Below, piece by piece: positions 1 to 10,983 of a DNA stretch of 64,000 bases. The DNA lies in the NCBI GenBank assembly GCA_964034945.1, contig OZ035961.1, positions 75,022,188 to 75,086,187 on the forward strand, in the 5' to 3' direction. Within the stretch, counting starts at the first letter, position 1; each line of letters opens with the position of its first letter. The notes beneath the pieces were generated by a model, which was not told where the DNA came from, did no database searches, and saw only the letters and a list, made by a program, of their open reading frames with translations. The DNA is from Chrysopilus asiliformis. Taxonomy: Eukaryota; Arthropoda; Insecta; Diptera; Rhagionidae. Position numbers and translations under genes: made by a program.

Positions 1-30
1 AAACCCTTTTTACAAAAGCAAAACACAGAT

Positions 31-209
31 ATGCGAAAATGTTTGACAGTCGAAGTGAAAATGGCTATAACATTGAGGTATTTGGCTACCGGAGATTCAT
101 ACAGATCCTTGGAGTTTTTGTCTCGTGTATCCCGTTCCACAATTTCGGTGTTCGTGCCTGAAGTCCTTGCAGAAATTTGGAAAGCTTTGCAGCCAATTTA
201 TATGAAGGT
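31..209 (+). pseudogene. PIF/Harbinger transposase, N-terminal exon
   Basis: This exon encodes the N-terminal helical region seen before the DDE domain of HARBI1-like transposases, including the segments LRYLATGDSYRSLE and VSRSTISVFVPEV, which are typical of the family's recognition helices. The reading frame is open from about position 31. It runs to YMK, followed by a GT at 210 that would be the splice donor. The matching acceptor (TTTTCAG) precedes 1474, where MPDTVEEW resumes the same protein. The exon may begin left of the window. The gene belongs to the same element as the DDE exon (1474-2176) and the opposite-strand MADF-BESS gene. Confidence 0.8.
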
Positions 210-308
210 TTGTATAAATGAAACTAATGAATATAATTAAACAAGTATACATTAGAGTCTACATTAAAGTCTACATTTAAAAATTATTTATGAGTTGTAG
301 TTGGATGT

Positions 309-642
309 TCACGCATGTTGTTGTTCGGTCATTACTTCAATGCATCGTGTTGTAACCAATTTTTGGACATCTCCCATCAGCCTGTATGCGTCTATGGTTG
401 GTAATTTCCTTATCTGTGCAGCTATGGTATTTGCAAATGAAGTATATTCGTCAGATTGGGGCTGTTCTGAATTAGTGTTTTGCATAATTTTCTCTATTGC
501 CGTGGCGTAAATATTCTCATTGTCAGTTTTCTTCTGCTTTTTGGCCGAGTGGATTGATGTATTAGAGGAAAGATCCAAATTAGATAATGAGTGGTCTTCG
601 CTAATCTGAAATACGTCGCCCATAGCATCCTCATTTTCAAAG
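309..642 (-). pseudogene. MADF-BESS accessory protein of Harbinger element, BESS exon
   Basis: Read on the minus strand, this exon follows an acceptor (TTATTTCAG) and runs to a stop near 309. It contains an acidic linker, a basic KKQKKTD patch and a BESS-like helix (DEYTSFANTIAAQIRKL, then LMGDVQKLV). BESS motifs mediate protein-protein contacts in MADF proteins, and MADF or Myb-like proteins are the usual second gene of Harbinger elements, helping target the transposase to DNA. The partner MADF exon is at 2241-2572. It is convergent with the transposase and lies inside the transposase intron. Confidence 0.7.
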
Positions 643-667
643 ATCTGAAATAATGATAATGAATCCA

Positions 668-1435
668 TCTATATATATAAAAATGGATGTATGTATGTAT
701 GTATGTATGTATGTATGTATGTATGTATGTATGTATGTATGTATGTGGCTTATAGACTTCTAAGCCGCTGAACCGATTTTGACCAAATTTTCAGGAAAAC
801 TTTAGATTAGCACAGAGGGTGTTTCTGTGAAGTTTGGTGCACCTACCCCTTAAGCTTCCCCCCTCTCCCATACAATCCAAAAAGTTATTTGCAAATTTCT
901 CGAAAACGGTTCACTTTATTGCAAAACTCCAAGAACAAACAGTGTTTAGAATCCAATTCTACATAAATACTCAATACATGAAAATTCAATTGGAACACCT
1001 TTTGAAATTCTTATTGCAAAATTTCACTCTAATAAAAAATGTTGTATGTTTGTTTCTTTATGACTTTACCTCCTACAACGTTATTATATTGGGTAACCTG
1101 CTACTCCAAAAACTCATTAAAAAAAGGAATGCAAAGATACCAAAAATTGTTTGTTGGGTCACAAACAAAAATGTCTCTAAAAAAATTTCCCTTTTTTGGG
1201 TTAATGCAGATTGAGTCGAGGCCGAAGGCCGAGTAAAGAGGAAGGCGAGAGCTGAAATATATTTAAATAATTTTACGTAACCTCTCCATACATCAAATTC
1301 CAACAATTCAAGCGCGAGGGGCGAGGCCGAAGGCCGAGTAGTTGTGGAGGCCGTAGGCCGACGGGGGCAGGGAGGCCGAAGGCCGACCTGCGGAAGGGGG
1401 ATGAACCGCGAAGCGGTTCGGGGCGCAGCCCCTAG
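668..1435 (+). mobile_element. Non-autonomous Helitron
   Basis: The element begins TCTATATATATAAAAATG and ends CCCCTAG, inserted between A667 and T1436, which is the Helitron A^T target rule. Near the 3' end are two GC-rich hairpins, GAACCGCGAAGCGGTTC (1403-1419) and GGGGCGCAGCCCC (1420-1433); the second lies just before the CTAG terminus as Helitron termination hairpins do. The interior holds a (GTAT)n tract and repeated GAGGCCGAAGGCCGA motifs. It lies in the introns of both Harbinger genes. No Rep or helicase coding is visible. A related 3' end occurs at 59757. Confidence 0.85.
684..745. repeat. (ATGT)n microsatellite
   Basis: About fifteen uninterrupted ATGT units lie 16 bases inside the 5' end of the Helitron. 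Tetranucleotide tracts at this position are common in non-autonomous Helitrons, so it probably belongs to the element. Confidence 0.95.
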
Positions 1436-1473
1436 TTGTTAATAAAAAATATTTCATATTTTATTTATTTTCA

Positions 1474-2176
1474 GATGCCAGATACTGTGGAGGAATGGGA
1501 AAAAATTGCCAAAGATTTTTTGAACATTTGGAATTTCCCACACACTCTAGGCGCGTTGGACGGGAAACATATTCGTATCAAGGCACCTGCAAATGAAGGC
1601 TCCAACTTCTATAACTACAAAGGATATCACAGTATCATACTACTTGCACTAGTAGATGCACACTGTAAATTCCTTTTTATAGATGTCGGTGCAAATGGAA
1701 GGAGCAACGATAGCACTGTGTATAAGAACAGCTACTTGCACGAGTCTTTAAAAGGTGGAAAATTAAATATTCCGCCTCCAACAGAGTTATCAGGCACCAA
1801 TGTGCAGGTTCCTTTTTTCTTTATCGCCGACGGTGCCTTTCAACTTGGAAAAAATTTAATGAAACCCTACAGCAGAAGTAGTCATCTGACGACAACGCAA
1901 GAAGTCTTTAATTACAGGATATGTCGAGCAAGATTAACGGTAGAAGCCGCCTTCGGTCGCTTGGCAAGTCGCTTCAGGATTTTTTATCGGCCTTTGGAAG
2001 TCCAACCCAGCACTGCAGATTTAATCATTCAGACATGCTGTGTGCTACACAATATGTTGACCTCTACAATTAAACGGATTTGGAACCGCCGAATTTGCCA
2101 CAGACCATTTCCGACAATATTACCGTGTGTACGAATTCCGGATACAACCAAGGGAATACAATTAGACAGTATTTAG
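1474..2176 (+). pseudogene. PIF/Harbinger transposase, DDE domain exon
   Basis: This is a DDE_Tnp_4 (HARBI1-like) nuclease domain. The likely catalytic acidic residues are D in GALDGKHIRIKAP, D in FFIADGAF and E in VEAAFGRLASRF, with the family's CCVLHNML motif near the end. Such enzymes cut and rejoin the element's DNA in the nucleus. The exon starts after a TTATTTTCAG acceptor at 1464-1473. After NMLT (about 2060) the frame no longer matches the family; the expected tail continues in another frame (GTAEFATDHFRQ), so a frameshift makes this copy defective. Confidence 0.88.
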
Positions 2177-2240
2177 AAAACTTTTGTGTTACTGCAGGGG
2201 ATTATCCTCCACAGTGGTTAAAAATAAACAGTAAATAAAA

Positions 2241-2572
2241 TATACTTACTAGCATTGTGTTATTTGTGGTTGCTCGTAATATTATGGTTTCGTCTAAGAA
2301 ACTCATTTCTGAATACCAAAACAACGAAGGCTCATAAATATCTTCTGTCGATGCTCCAGACTTCCGACTCGCGTCGATTTTCTTTTTTTCGTGAAAATAC
2401 GTCGTTCGTAAATTTCTCAACTTTTTCTTCACTTCCTCGCTTGTGAGTTTCAATTCAGCGCCGATTTGTTCATACGATACAATTTAGAGGCAGTCTTCCA
2501 GAGGCATTCTCGTTCCCGGTACAAATTTATTAATTTTATAATTTCACTTCTAATCAACTTATTTTCTGCCAT
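2241..2572 (-). pseudogene. MADF domain exon of Harbinger accessory gene
   Basis: On the minus strand an ATG at 2572 opens MAENKLIRSEIIKLINLY, the start of a MADF (Myb/SANT-like) DNA-binding domain. The conserved part YEQIGAELKLTSEEVKKKL and YEPSLFWYSEMSFLDET follows in a different frame, so a small deletion after LWKTASKLY has shifted the frame. The exon ends at a GTAAGT donor near 2250-2245. The intron contains the opposite-strand transposase exon and the Helitron and leads to the BESS exon. Confidence 0.72.
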
Positions 2573-3214
2573 TGTGAAATCAGACATAACCTTAAATGTC
2601 AAATCATTTGCAGTTCCAGTCGCAGCTCAGATTGCATGAGGTTTTTACATACGACTTGAGTTGCGATTTTCCCCGCTTGCATGCAACTGGCGTTTACACG
2701 AGCGATTTCCCTGAGATGAGATTCGGCATGCGACTTCTAGTCGCACTTCTAACCGTGGGGTTAGCTTTCGCGAAATTCACTCTACTTCTGGAATTACTAA
2801 AAAATTTTTTTTTCGATACCAACGAAGTTGCTTGAAAGATTTCCTTTTTCGTATCTCCAGAAATAGAGGGAATCGGGCCAAACAAAATCCGATTTATGTA
2901 AGGGCCACATCTATCAGTTTTCCATCAGGTTTTTACATCCAGTTAAGCGTTTACATCTATCAGTTGCGGCTGACAGTTTTTTGTGAAAATTTTCCATTCA
3001 TTTTGATTGTAGAGTTCGAAAAATACCGGTGGATAATAAAGAGAGTGTGTGTATGCATTATTATTGCATTAAGTTCAAAAAATAATATTTGGTTATATTC
3101 TAATGCGCTACGACTGACGCGAACGTTCACACAAATCAGTTTCCCATCATATATTGATACCAGTTTGAGATATCGAGTGTTAAAATACAAAAGTGTGGGA
3201 AATTTTGCTGTTTA
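2573..3214. other. No gene; degenerate repeat DNA
   Basis: No coding is supported. The stretch 2735-2850 (GAATTCCAG-type and TTTCGCGAAA sequences, read as an inverted copy) recurs at 30470-30580, so it is part of an older dispersed repeat. A short near-repeat of ACATCTATCAGTT occurs at about 2908 and 2952. The right terminal repeat of the first Harbinger element should lie here but its partner is outside the window. Confidence 0.5.
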
Positions 3215-3906
3215 GTTGTATCAAAGAATAGGTATCTGAAGAAGCGAAAGAAAGGACAAAATTTTTTGATGAGTGGAGAGTCCGTCCGATAAAACTATAG
3301 CTGTCGTCTTGTCTGCATAAGAACACGAAATTCAATGTGTATGTGAGACAAGATGTCGGAATTGAGAGAATTATCATATGGGGGGTTGCCAGATGAACAT
3401 TTGGCAAATTATAAATTTAAAAAATATTGAATCTAAATTCATGCTAAAAAAATTTAAATAATCTAACCAAGGCATAAATTAATATGTGATTTTCCACACC
3501 ACCTTCAGCTAAATTTTCACTTCTTCATGCAGCAACCATAACTAATTTAATAAAAATCTATTGCTTGGCTTTTAGTTTTATAACAAGTTTCAACAATATG
3601 TTTATTAAATGAATTAGTTTATAGTTCTATGAAGCTCTTACTCAATTTTTAGAAAAATCGCACATTTCAGAATTCAATAATTTAAAACAAAATGTGTTAT
3701 TTGGATATCTTAAATGTCAGTAGTAGACAATGAAACCACAGGACAAGCATTTTTCCGAAGACGATTTGCGGAACAAAACATTCTTTCGTGGAAATGAAGT
3801 TCGCAAACACGATCAATGCTAGTGCCTTTTATGTTTATCAAATCTTGCCGATTTATCGAAGTTAGCCAAATTTTTTTCCTAAGATAAATTGAAGGATTTA
3901 TTTTAA

Positions 3907-4538
3907 CCCTAATCCGTATTTTGTGTCAATTTGACACAATTTTCGAATTCAAATCCACTTATTTCTTTGTTTTTTTTTATTAAATTGATCTGAGATCGCA
4001 AGGTAAAAATCGTATACGAATTTTTAATTTTTCTAATTGGCTTCACCGTTAGGTGTCACATGGTCGCTGTACAAAAAATTCCCTTAATCTGTAGTTCATG
4101 TGTCAAATTGACACAATGGTAAAAACTTAAACATTACGCTGCGCCAACAAGATGTTTCATGCACATTTTTTTATTTGAATTGAAATGGTATCAACAGAAA
4201 TACAATTGGCCATTGTTTTCAAAAAAAAAAACCTAATTCCAATGTCCACAGTGTACGATGTGATATATGTGTAAAATCTACTTGTCCATCTGACCGTTTC
4301 ACAAATTGTGAAGAATGTGGAACCAACATTCAATTTTCTTGATTCCTTTTTTATGTAATTTTGTATGTTATTAATAAGAACAAATTATTTTTTTTTTGCT
4401 TTTCTCAATAAAAAAAATAATGATCAATCGAGAAAACTTAAATTTTGTTACAATTAACACTAAAAATATGGGATTTTCTGGTGTCAATTTGACACATGAA
4501 ATACTTTTAAGTAACTTTAAATGAGATACGGATGAGGG
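3907..4538. mobile_element. piggyBac-type remnant, TTAA target
   Basis: The ends CCCTAATCCGTAT and ATACGGATGAGGG are inverted repeats, each abutting TTAA (3903-3906, 4539-4542), the piggyBac target. The palindrome TGTCAATTTGACAC occurs just inside both ends and again at about 4100, forming subterminal repeats. The only coding left is a cysteine-rich tail (4231-4341). The transposase core is deleted. Confidence 0.85.
4231..4341 (+). pseudogene. piggyBac transposase C-terminal cysteine-rich domain remnant
   Basis: Translated from AATTCCAATGTCC, the frame gives VRCDICVKSTC, then CEECGTNIQFS and a stop. Regularly spaced cysteines just before the stop match the C-terminal cross-brace zinc domain of piggyBac transposases, which binds the element ends. 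Position inside TTAA-flanked termini supports the call; the catalytic domain is absent. Confidence 0.6.
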
Positions 4539-6075
4539 TTAAAGGAACATTATATTTTAGAAACCGAAATTATCAAATTTCATGTATTTAAAATAAAGCA
4601 CAATGGTAAGGAATTGCCTTTTAAATTGTCGCGCTTAATTTCAACTACAAAAGAAAACAGCTGGCAATACTACTCAAATACCGCTTTGACAGTTCAAAAC
4701 AAACTCCAGTGTCGCGGAAACTTAGTAAATTTTATCGGTAAATATGTCGATTCCAAAACATAAAATTGTGATTTCACGTTGCGAGGTATTTCAATTTGAT
4801 GTAAGTGTTGTTTTTTTCGCCAAGTGTTGTTTTTTTATTGGCAATTTTAGAAGAAAACCAAAAAATTTACCTTTCCATCGGTATCGGAAGCCTGAAAAAT
4901 TTTCTTTCTGGGTTTTTCTTGAAACATTCGGTGACAAATAAACATTCGGTGACAATGCATTTCAAAAATTTTATTCGTGCCATTATTATTCAGTGGGGAA
5001 ACCTATTTTGGCTCAGTGAAAAATACGAAAAATGATTTGTTCAATGCCTCAACAAAATGTAAACAAATGGGGCCAGCCGCATTATGTTTGTGTTTGTGAT
5101 GAGAGAAAATTTCGTGTCTAAGGTGAGCCAATAAGCTGCTGTTTATGTCACAGCAATTTAAGAAAAAAAAAACAGCTTAACGCAGCTTTTTAACAAAAAT
5201 TTCATTTAAAAATGACTCGTGGACCTTCTTTGCTTATAGTTCGGTTACTAAATACAGTTTTTATGTAAAAAAAAATGTGATTTTCGAATTTTGATCTCAA
5301 AATATTCGGTCATTTGGATCACCCTCTCACATTGCATAAACTCCATGATTTTTTGTTTTTTTGCAGAGACCATTTAAGTGTGCATGACAGAAAGAGACTT
5401 ACCTTTTGCCTGCACATTTAAAACGTTTTTTTCTATATCGCATATGCTCACTCTAACGTGGGTTATGAGAATTTCGGTTTCTTTCGCTTCTTCAGATACT
5501 TATTCTTTGGTTGTATGATAAAAGTTGAAGTCACGGTTGTATTGTTTGTTGATGACAACTGATATTTAAATTATTGAAAAGCTTAAAAGCAAAACATCAA
5601 AAAATAACATAATTTTTTTTTCATAGAAAAGCAGTATACAGTAATCCCCCGCTTTACGGACGGGATGCGTTCTACGGAAACTGTCCGTATATCGAAAATC
5701 CGTAAAACGAAACCTATTTTAGTATGAGATTGTACTGGGAATAAATAGATGTGTTCCAATCAATAGAAATGTCCGTAAAAAGAAACCTATTTTATCTGTA
5801 TTAAAAATAGATAGTTGCGTACCAAAAAAATCCGTAATACGAAACAGATTAGTATAATATATTAAAATAATTATTTAACCACTAGAATAATGAGAAAACT
5901 ATATAATTATAGAAAAAAAAATATTTATACTACTTGAAATGGAGCATAAATCAATTGAATATGTTAAAACCAACAAAATATTATGGGACAAATCATGCCG
6001 CGGACAAAAAAACGTAGCTGTTTCTACGTAGGTTTCTACTAGTTTCATCAGAATTCAAATTTCATTGTGGGACAG

Positions 6076-6131
6076 AAAGCAGATTCTGCTTCTGCTGCTG
6101 CTTCTGCTTCTGCCTCTGCTGCTGCCTCTGC
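6076..6131. repeat. CTGCTT/CTGCCT hexamer tract
   Basis: A short run of degenerate GCTTCTGCTTCTGC-type hexamers. On the minus strand it reads as Ala-Glu repeats, which I regard as a by-product of the repeat and not a gene. Confidence 0.8.
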
Positions 6132-6151
6132 CCAATTGGAGTTCTCGCTTA

Positions 6152-6690
6152 AGCAGGGTTTATACACAGCGAGTAACTCGCTGCGAGTAAAGAGAGGCAA
6201 GTAGTTTGCTTTGTTTACACGATGCGAGTAACTCGTTGCAAGTAGAATGACAACTGAACAAAACATAACCTAAAATTTTCTGAGCAAAGATATCTTTGTT
6301 TGGTTTACTGTGAAGAAGTGTATTAGGTGTTTCGTTAATATAGACAAAAAAATATACAACGCGATTTTGAAGACAATTAAAAACGCGTTCAGCTAAAAAC
6401 AGGAAAATAAAGAAAATTCTAAGTGCATATATTCTACAAAAAATGACACCTTTCTCCGGCGAAAACAGCAAACGAAATGAATTAAAACACACACAAATAA
6501 AACCACCTCATTTGTACACGGTTCCATGTTGATGTATTGGTTTTTACTTGCTAGAAAAATAGAATGGTTTTCTATTATTTTTGAGAGAGCAGCGAGTATT
6601 CTCACACATATGCGAGCGTCGCACACTAGCTCTAATCGCGTGTATTTACGTCTACTTGCAGCGAGTTACTCGCTTCGTCTAAACCCTGCT
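6152..6690. mobile_element. Harbinger-type MITE, TTA target
   Basis: Ends AGCAGGGTTTATACACAGCG and the complement of TCTAAACCCTGCT are inverted repeats, with GAGTAACTCGCTGC palindromes inside both. TTA (6149-6151 and 6691-6693) flanks the element, a 3-bp TWA duplication as in Harbinger elements. No coding seen. It is nested in the pogo/Tigger-like element. Confidence 0.75.
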
Positions 6691-6802
6691 TTAAGAATAG
6701 CAAATAGATTTTTTAAAAATACACCGCACTGCAGTTTTTTATTGCCTTTTTTTAATTCTCTTTTGTGTATACACAAAATGTGTCAGAAATTTCGGAGAAA
6801 TT

Positions 6803-7542
6803 AAGGGGCCTATTGCGGTTATCGATATCTATTCGATCGACCATCGTTGGCCGGAACGATCGAAAAACAATTTGGTATTGCGTAAGGTTCATCGTTCAAG
6901 CAATCGCTATTGTGAATTTTTTAGTGTTTGATGTTTGGGAATTCACATTGTTGAAGTTATTTTAATGTTTAAAAATGACTTCAACGCAGAAAATACAATA
7001 TTGAGCTCCCTTAAAACATAGAGGAGGTGGATGACAATGGTCATATGAGCGAAATTACACCAGAAGACGGTTTTACAAACCAACGTCAAGGCGAAAATAT
7101 TAAACACCGAATGTTGAGTTCTTTGAATTGACCAATATTTCAAATCTGTATGAATAAAACAGTTTTTAAGTCCATTTTTTATTTAAATTATTTTTATACC
7201 ACTTTGGTCTTATTTATCTTCAACCAATTTTTATATTGGATTTTTGATCGAGGTTTTGATCAAGATATTCCTCATTAATAATTTCCTAATGTGTACAAAT
7301 ACTTCCATTTTATTATTAGCCTCTAATTTTGATAAAAAAAAGTAATTGCAATACTTCACCGATTGCTAACTTGACATAAACTTCACCGAACGATCAAACA
7401 AATGTCATCGTTCCCAACTGAACGATTTTATCGTTCACGAACGATTTTATCGTTCACGAACGATAAAATCGATGATCACAATACCGATTTTTCGATTTGA
7501 CATTTCAACGATCGATTGACGAAGCTCACAATAGGGGCCTTA
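6803..7542. mobile_element. Inverted-repeat MITE with GGGGCCTATTG ends
   Basis: AAGGGGCCTATTG (left) mirrors CAATAGGGGCCTTA (right). Subterminal CGATCGTT and CGATCGATTG motifs follow. A tandem and inverted cluster of CGTTCACGAACGAT lies at 7420-7472. The target duplication is ambiguous because the terminal bases are self-complementary. No coding was recognised. Confidence 0.65.
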
Positions 7543-7739
7543 GTATGTACATTTACAATAAATACAACATAATTATGGAGGACTTTTTCTTGATTTTTTT
7601 CTGTGATTCAAAAAAAAATTTTTTTTTGTCCGTAATAGCGAATTTTTTTATCCGTATAGCGAATTTGTTCCTATATTAGTCATGTCCGTAACTTCGAATT
7701 TCCGTAAAACGAGCGTCCGTATAGCGGGAGATTACTGTA

Positions 7740-8600
7740 ATTGATTTTTCTTTTTCATAAAAACACACTTGTTCTAAGTACCACTTTGGGAATTTCGATT
7801 TCACAATTTTTCTGATTCCTTTAGATTTTTTTTCCTAATTGTGAAGTTGGCTGCAGAACTTTTCAGCGAAATTTTTTGACAGCCGATGGGACTTAATTTG
7901 CATACAATAATAAAATTTGCTATTAGTAATAGAATTTACGAAATCATGAAAAAATGGTACTATTGGAAAAAAATTTGATATTGGGAAAAAAAATTCTATG
8001 GAATTTTCTATGGATTTTTTTTATGGAAAATGGCTGAAATTTTATGGTAATGGAGAAAAAGTCAATTCACTTCGTAATTTTTGACTCGATTTTAATGATT
8101 AATATAAATATCATTATAATCGCCTAGCTCTACCCTATAATACAAGGTATATGACATTCTAAAATAATCAAAATGGCGGCCATGAGACGTTTTTTTGCCT
8201 AAGTGTCATATCACAAAACCCAGTGTGATGGGCATCAAATGACAGGTCTCAGAAAAAGGCTTACAAATATAAGTGATCTGGTTCGAAAAAGACAAAATAG
8301 AATAAAACCAAGGGAATTGCGAAAGTAATTTGGTTAGAAACGCATTGGCGGCCCAGTCCGCACTCGACAATACTTTTGTATGTTAGTGTACGAAAAATGC
8401 TGGGAGTTAGAAAAATAACTTATCATCTAAACTGTTTTGTTTTAATTTCGCAAAGGCAGTAACGTTTTGTTTTAATTTCGCAAAGGCAGTAAATTATATG
8501 GATGCAATCGAATTCAACAAAAAAAAATCCTCATCGCCAAAAAAACATTTTCAATATTAAAAATCAGTATTGAGGATTAGCCAAGGGGTCTCTTGAGTTT
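7740..8600. other. No gene recognised; AT-rich DNA with a 29-bp direct duplication
   Basis: There is no supported ORF. A perfect tandem duplication of GTTTTGTTTTAATTTCGCAA followed by AGGCAGTAA lies at about 8434-8491. Otherwise the stretch holds homopolymer-rich DNA with repeats of TTCTATGGAATTTT type near 8000. Confidence 0.6.
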
Positions 8601-8632
8601 AATCAATTATTTAAGCAAAAAAAAATTAAAAA

Positions 8633-8937
8633 AAATTATTTTTTTAAAAAAAAGCTTTTATTTTAAAAAAAATGTACTAAAAAATGCACTAAAAAGGAAA
8701 AAATAATTTTTTGGGTGCTGTGTATCACAACTGAAGGACATCGGCACGCGACCGGGACCTCTGGCGAGAGACATTGCGGCAGGCCAAGACTGGAAACCGA
8801 TTGTAGCGCCCAAAGAGAGAGAGAGAGAATCACAAATTTGTGATACACAGCACCCAAAAAATTATTTTTTCCTTTTTAGTGCATTTTTTAGTACATTTTT
8901 TTAAAATAAAAGCTTTTTAAAAAAAAAAAAAAATTTT
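8633..8937. repeat. Fold-back palindrome with GCTGTGTATCACAA core (Helentron-like 3' end)
   Basis: Arms of about 100 bp (8633-8732 and 8833-8937) are reverse complements: AAGCTTTTATTTTAAAAAAA, a GCACTAAAAAGGAAAAAATA block and TGGGTGCTGTGTATCACAA. The loop is unrelated sequence. The same type of palindrome (GCTGTGTATCACAA, AAAAGCTTTTAT) occurs at 33190-33430, where it sits next to a 121-bp tandem array. Confidence 0.8.
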
Positions 8938-9627
8938 TTTTTATTTTTTTTTTATTTTATCCTTTTTAGTCATTTTGTATTTGGTTTCTATTCATTTTTA
9001 TTTGTATTTGTTTTAATAAAAGCTTATTTTAAAGTGTGGCAATAAATTTAATCAGCGTGCACTGGAATTAATTAAGTTTTCTGTCTTATGCCCGAGGTCT
9101 TCATATTTAGTTTTTCTGTCAGATAGCTATACCGCAGATAAAGATATATCGGAGATATCTTTAACTTGGGCATCTTCATGAAAATTCCAACTCGGTATAG
9201 CAACTCTCGAAATAAGGTTCCACAACTCCTGCACACTGGATACAATAAAACACCACCTTGATACAAACTATCGTGACGTCACATAAAGAGGTATTTTCTA
9301 TAATTGTGTGTTCTTATTAAAGGATTTTCGAAGTGAAAGGTACGATGCAAATTATCCGTTATAGCTTTCGAGTAATTCACCACCTTTATATCTTGTTTCG
9401 CGAAGCAAAGAACCGAAGAAATCAATGAAATCATGGTCGAAATAGTGACCTTAAATTTATAATCAAAAGCAGCATCACGGCTTGTTTCTAATCACGAAGG
9501 CTATTGTTTTGAATGTTTTATTATCCGGTCGTGGCGCTGAAAGCACTTCTGTCAAATGGAAACGATTTTCGGATTTCTTGTATGGTGTTTGGGATTTTTA
9601 TCATATCATGATCCAGCGCCGCAATAA

Positions 9628-10261
9628 AGGCTTAACTATAATCGACATAAGAACGCATATGTAGCTGCAAATATCATTTCCAGAATAAGAAAGTCAGTGT
9701 TAATACCCACAATAGGCATATGTCAAGAGTGTTGCCACTTTCAAACCTTCGTTAAACATTCGTTAAGCATGAATAATTCGATACAAATGGAACTGGCATA
9801 TGTAAATAGTGAACATAACCTAAAATTTTTCCAAAAAGGGACTCAAGCAGGACAACAGATAGTCAAAGACATTTGTGGTCATTCTCGTGTGAATAAAAAA
9901 TTGATCCGGATCAAGCCTTTTTACTTTTAAGAAGGTGACTACGTAGTATCCGTGCGTTTTCCTGTCGCGATTGATTTCTCGTACATAACATGAACGCTTC
10001 TTTCTGCCGTATTCATCCAGTTCATCTTTCAGGTCACTTAATTCTTTTAAGCACTTCACAATTTCAAATATTTCTTTAATTTTTTTCAATTCACTCATTT
10101 TTTCCTTCAACTTTGTCAATTACTATCGAGAAAAATTTAACTTTACTTATGTCAGTCTATGCCTATTATGGTTAGCTTTTATGTTGACAGCTATGCATGT
10201 CAACATTCGTTGGGAATTTGACATTTACATATGCGTTCTTATGTCGATTATAGTTAAGCCT
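9628..10261 (-). mobile_element. Nested Harbinger element, TAA target
   Basis: The ends AGGCTTAACTATAATCGACA and its complement (ending GTTAAGCCT at 10261) extend about 36 bp as an inverted repeat and are flanked by TAA (9625-9627, 10262-10264). It carries one minus-strand transposase N-terminus (9820-10119) and interrupts the older Harbinger transposase of the enclosing element. Confidence 0.87.
9820..10119 (-). pseudogene. ALP1-like Harbinger transposase N-terminal fragment
   Basis: A 99-codon minus-strand ORF. Its N-terminal half is Lys/Glu-rich and possibly coiled coil. Its C-terminal half holds RKKRSCYVREINRDR, DPDQFFIHTRMT and FDYLLSCL, matching the conserved region that precedes the DDE domain in ALP1/HARBI-like transposases (R-F-W-V-R-P, aromatic-R-M-T and F-D-x-L-L). 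The DDE part is absent, so this is a truncated, non-autonomous copy. Confidence 0.7.
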
Positions 10262-10265
10262 TAAC

Positions 10266-10668
10266 TTTTGAAACCTTAGCTACCACACGACCAGTGAGAC
10301 TAGCCGAAACTTTTGAGAAATCAGCACACGCCCTTAAAAAACAACCTGTCGCATAAAACCGTAAAGCCAACAATGGTTGATCTCTGGATGGCATTGCTCT
10401 GCTTCTGAAAATATTTAATAACAATAAATAACAAATTTCGTTTTTACCTATTATGATTAATACAGATTTCAGCTTCAATTCTAGGCAAAAGTGCTTGAAA
10501 TGTTGCTTTTGTTAAGCGAAATCTCATGACAAATTCACTTTCACTCCAAGTATCAAAATGATTCACCCTTATTTGCAGTACGTAGGGTCTTGAAATGATT
10601 GCTGGTTCATCACTGTCAGAGTCAGACAAAATATTCACTTCCATTAACGAATCCATAGGTTTTTTCAT
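10266..10668 (-). pseudogene. Harbinger transposase N-terminal fragment (copy 1)
   Basis: The minus-strand exon 10444-10668 encodes an acidic start, VNILSDSDSDEPA, then FDTWSESEFVMRFRLTK and FQALLPRIEAEI. A following exon (to about 10266) carries LLALRFYATGCFLRACADF and KVSASLTGRVV. Both are recognisable N-terminal Harbinger transposase segments (R-x-R-L-x-K and L-R-F-Y-A-T-G). The reading continues into the nested element at 10261 and is broken there. The first exon is repeated at 11420-11569. Confidence 0.75.
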
Positions 10669-10983
10669 ACATTTTAACTTTCCGATTTCAATATTTTAAT
10701 TTTATTCTAAAACTGTCAACAACTGCTTTAAAAAGGGAGTGGTGGCGCTGGGGTAAAAATATACACAAAATTTCAAGATATCTCGACCTCAGACCAAGAG
10801 ATAACTTTACCCGAGAGTTATCTTTATCTCGATGTTTTTTGCTACGAAGATTTCCATTTTTTTAGATATACTTAGTATATCTCCCAATTGGTGTTATCCG
10901 CAGTATATCTGGGACTGAAGACTTCGGGCATAAGAAGATTCACGCATAATGTAACAGTGAATTATCACGTTACTCCACTAGTT

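Larger units (their letters stand above)
3222..5509. mobile_element. P-type element, 7-bp target duplication GTTGTAT
   Basis: Terminal inverted repeats CAAAGAATAGGTATCTGAAG (left) and its complement (right, ending TTATTCTTTG at 5509) are flanked on both sides by GTTGTAT (3215-3221, 5510-5516). A 7-bp duplication with CA...TG ends fits the P/1360 group. The interior is coding-poor: a short exon-like ORF (from 4744, MSIPKHKIVISRCEVFQFD, followed by GTAAGTG) is seen. A piggyBac relic is nested at 3907-4538. A block near 3490-3510 recurs inverted at 35030-35050. Confidence 0.75.
5639..7737. mobile_element. pogo/Tigger-like element, TA target
   Basis: The left end CAGTAATCCCCCGCTTTACG and the right end CTATACGGGAGATTACTG-like complement (ending 7737) are inverted repeats flanked by TA (5637-5638, 7738-7739). 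Short internal repeats of TCCGTAAAACGAAACC recur near the left end and TCCGTAA motifs near the right. CAG-starting ends with TA targets are typical of pogo/Tigger elements. No transposase coding remains. Two smaller inverted-repeat elements are nested inside (6152-6690, 6803-7542). Confidence 0.8.

Noticed and set aside
6048..6266. Ala/Glu-repeat minus-strand ORF
   Set aside because: Translation of the CTGCTT hexamer tract.
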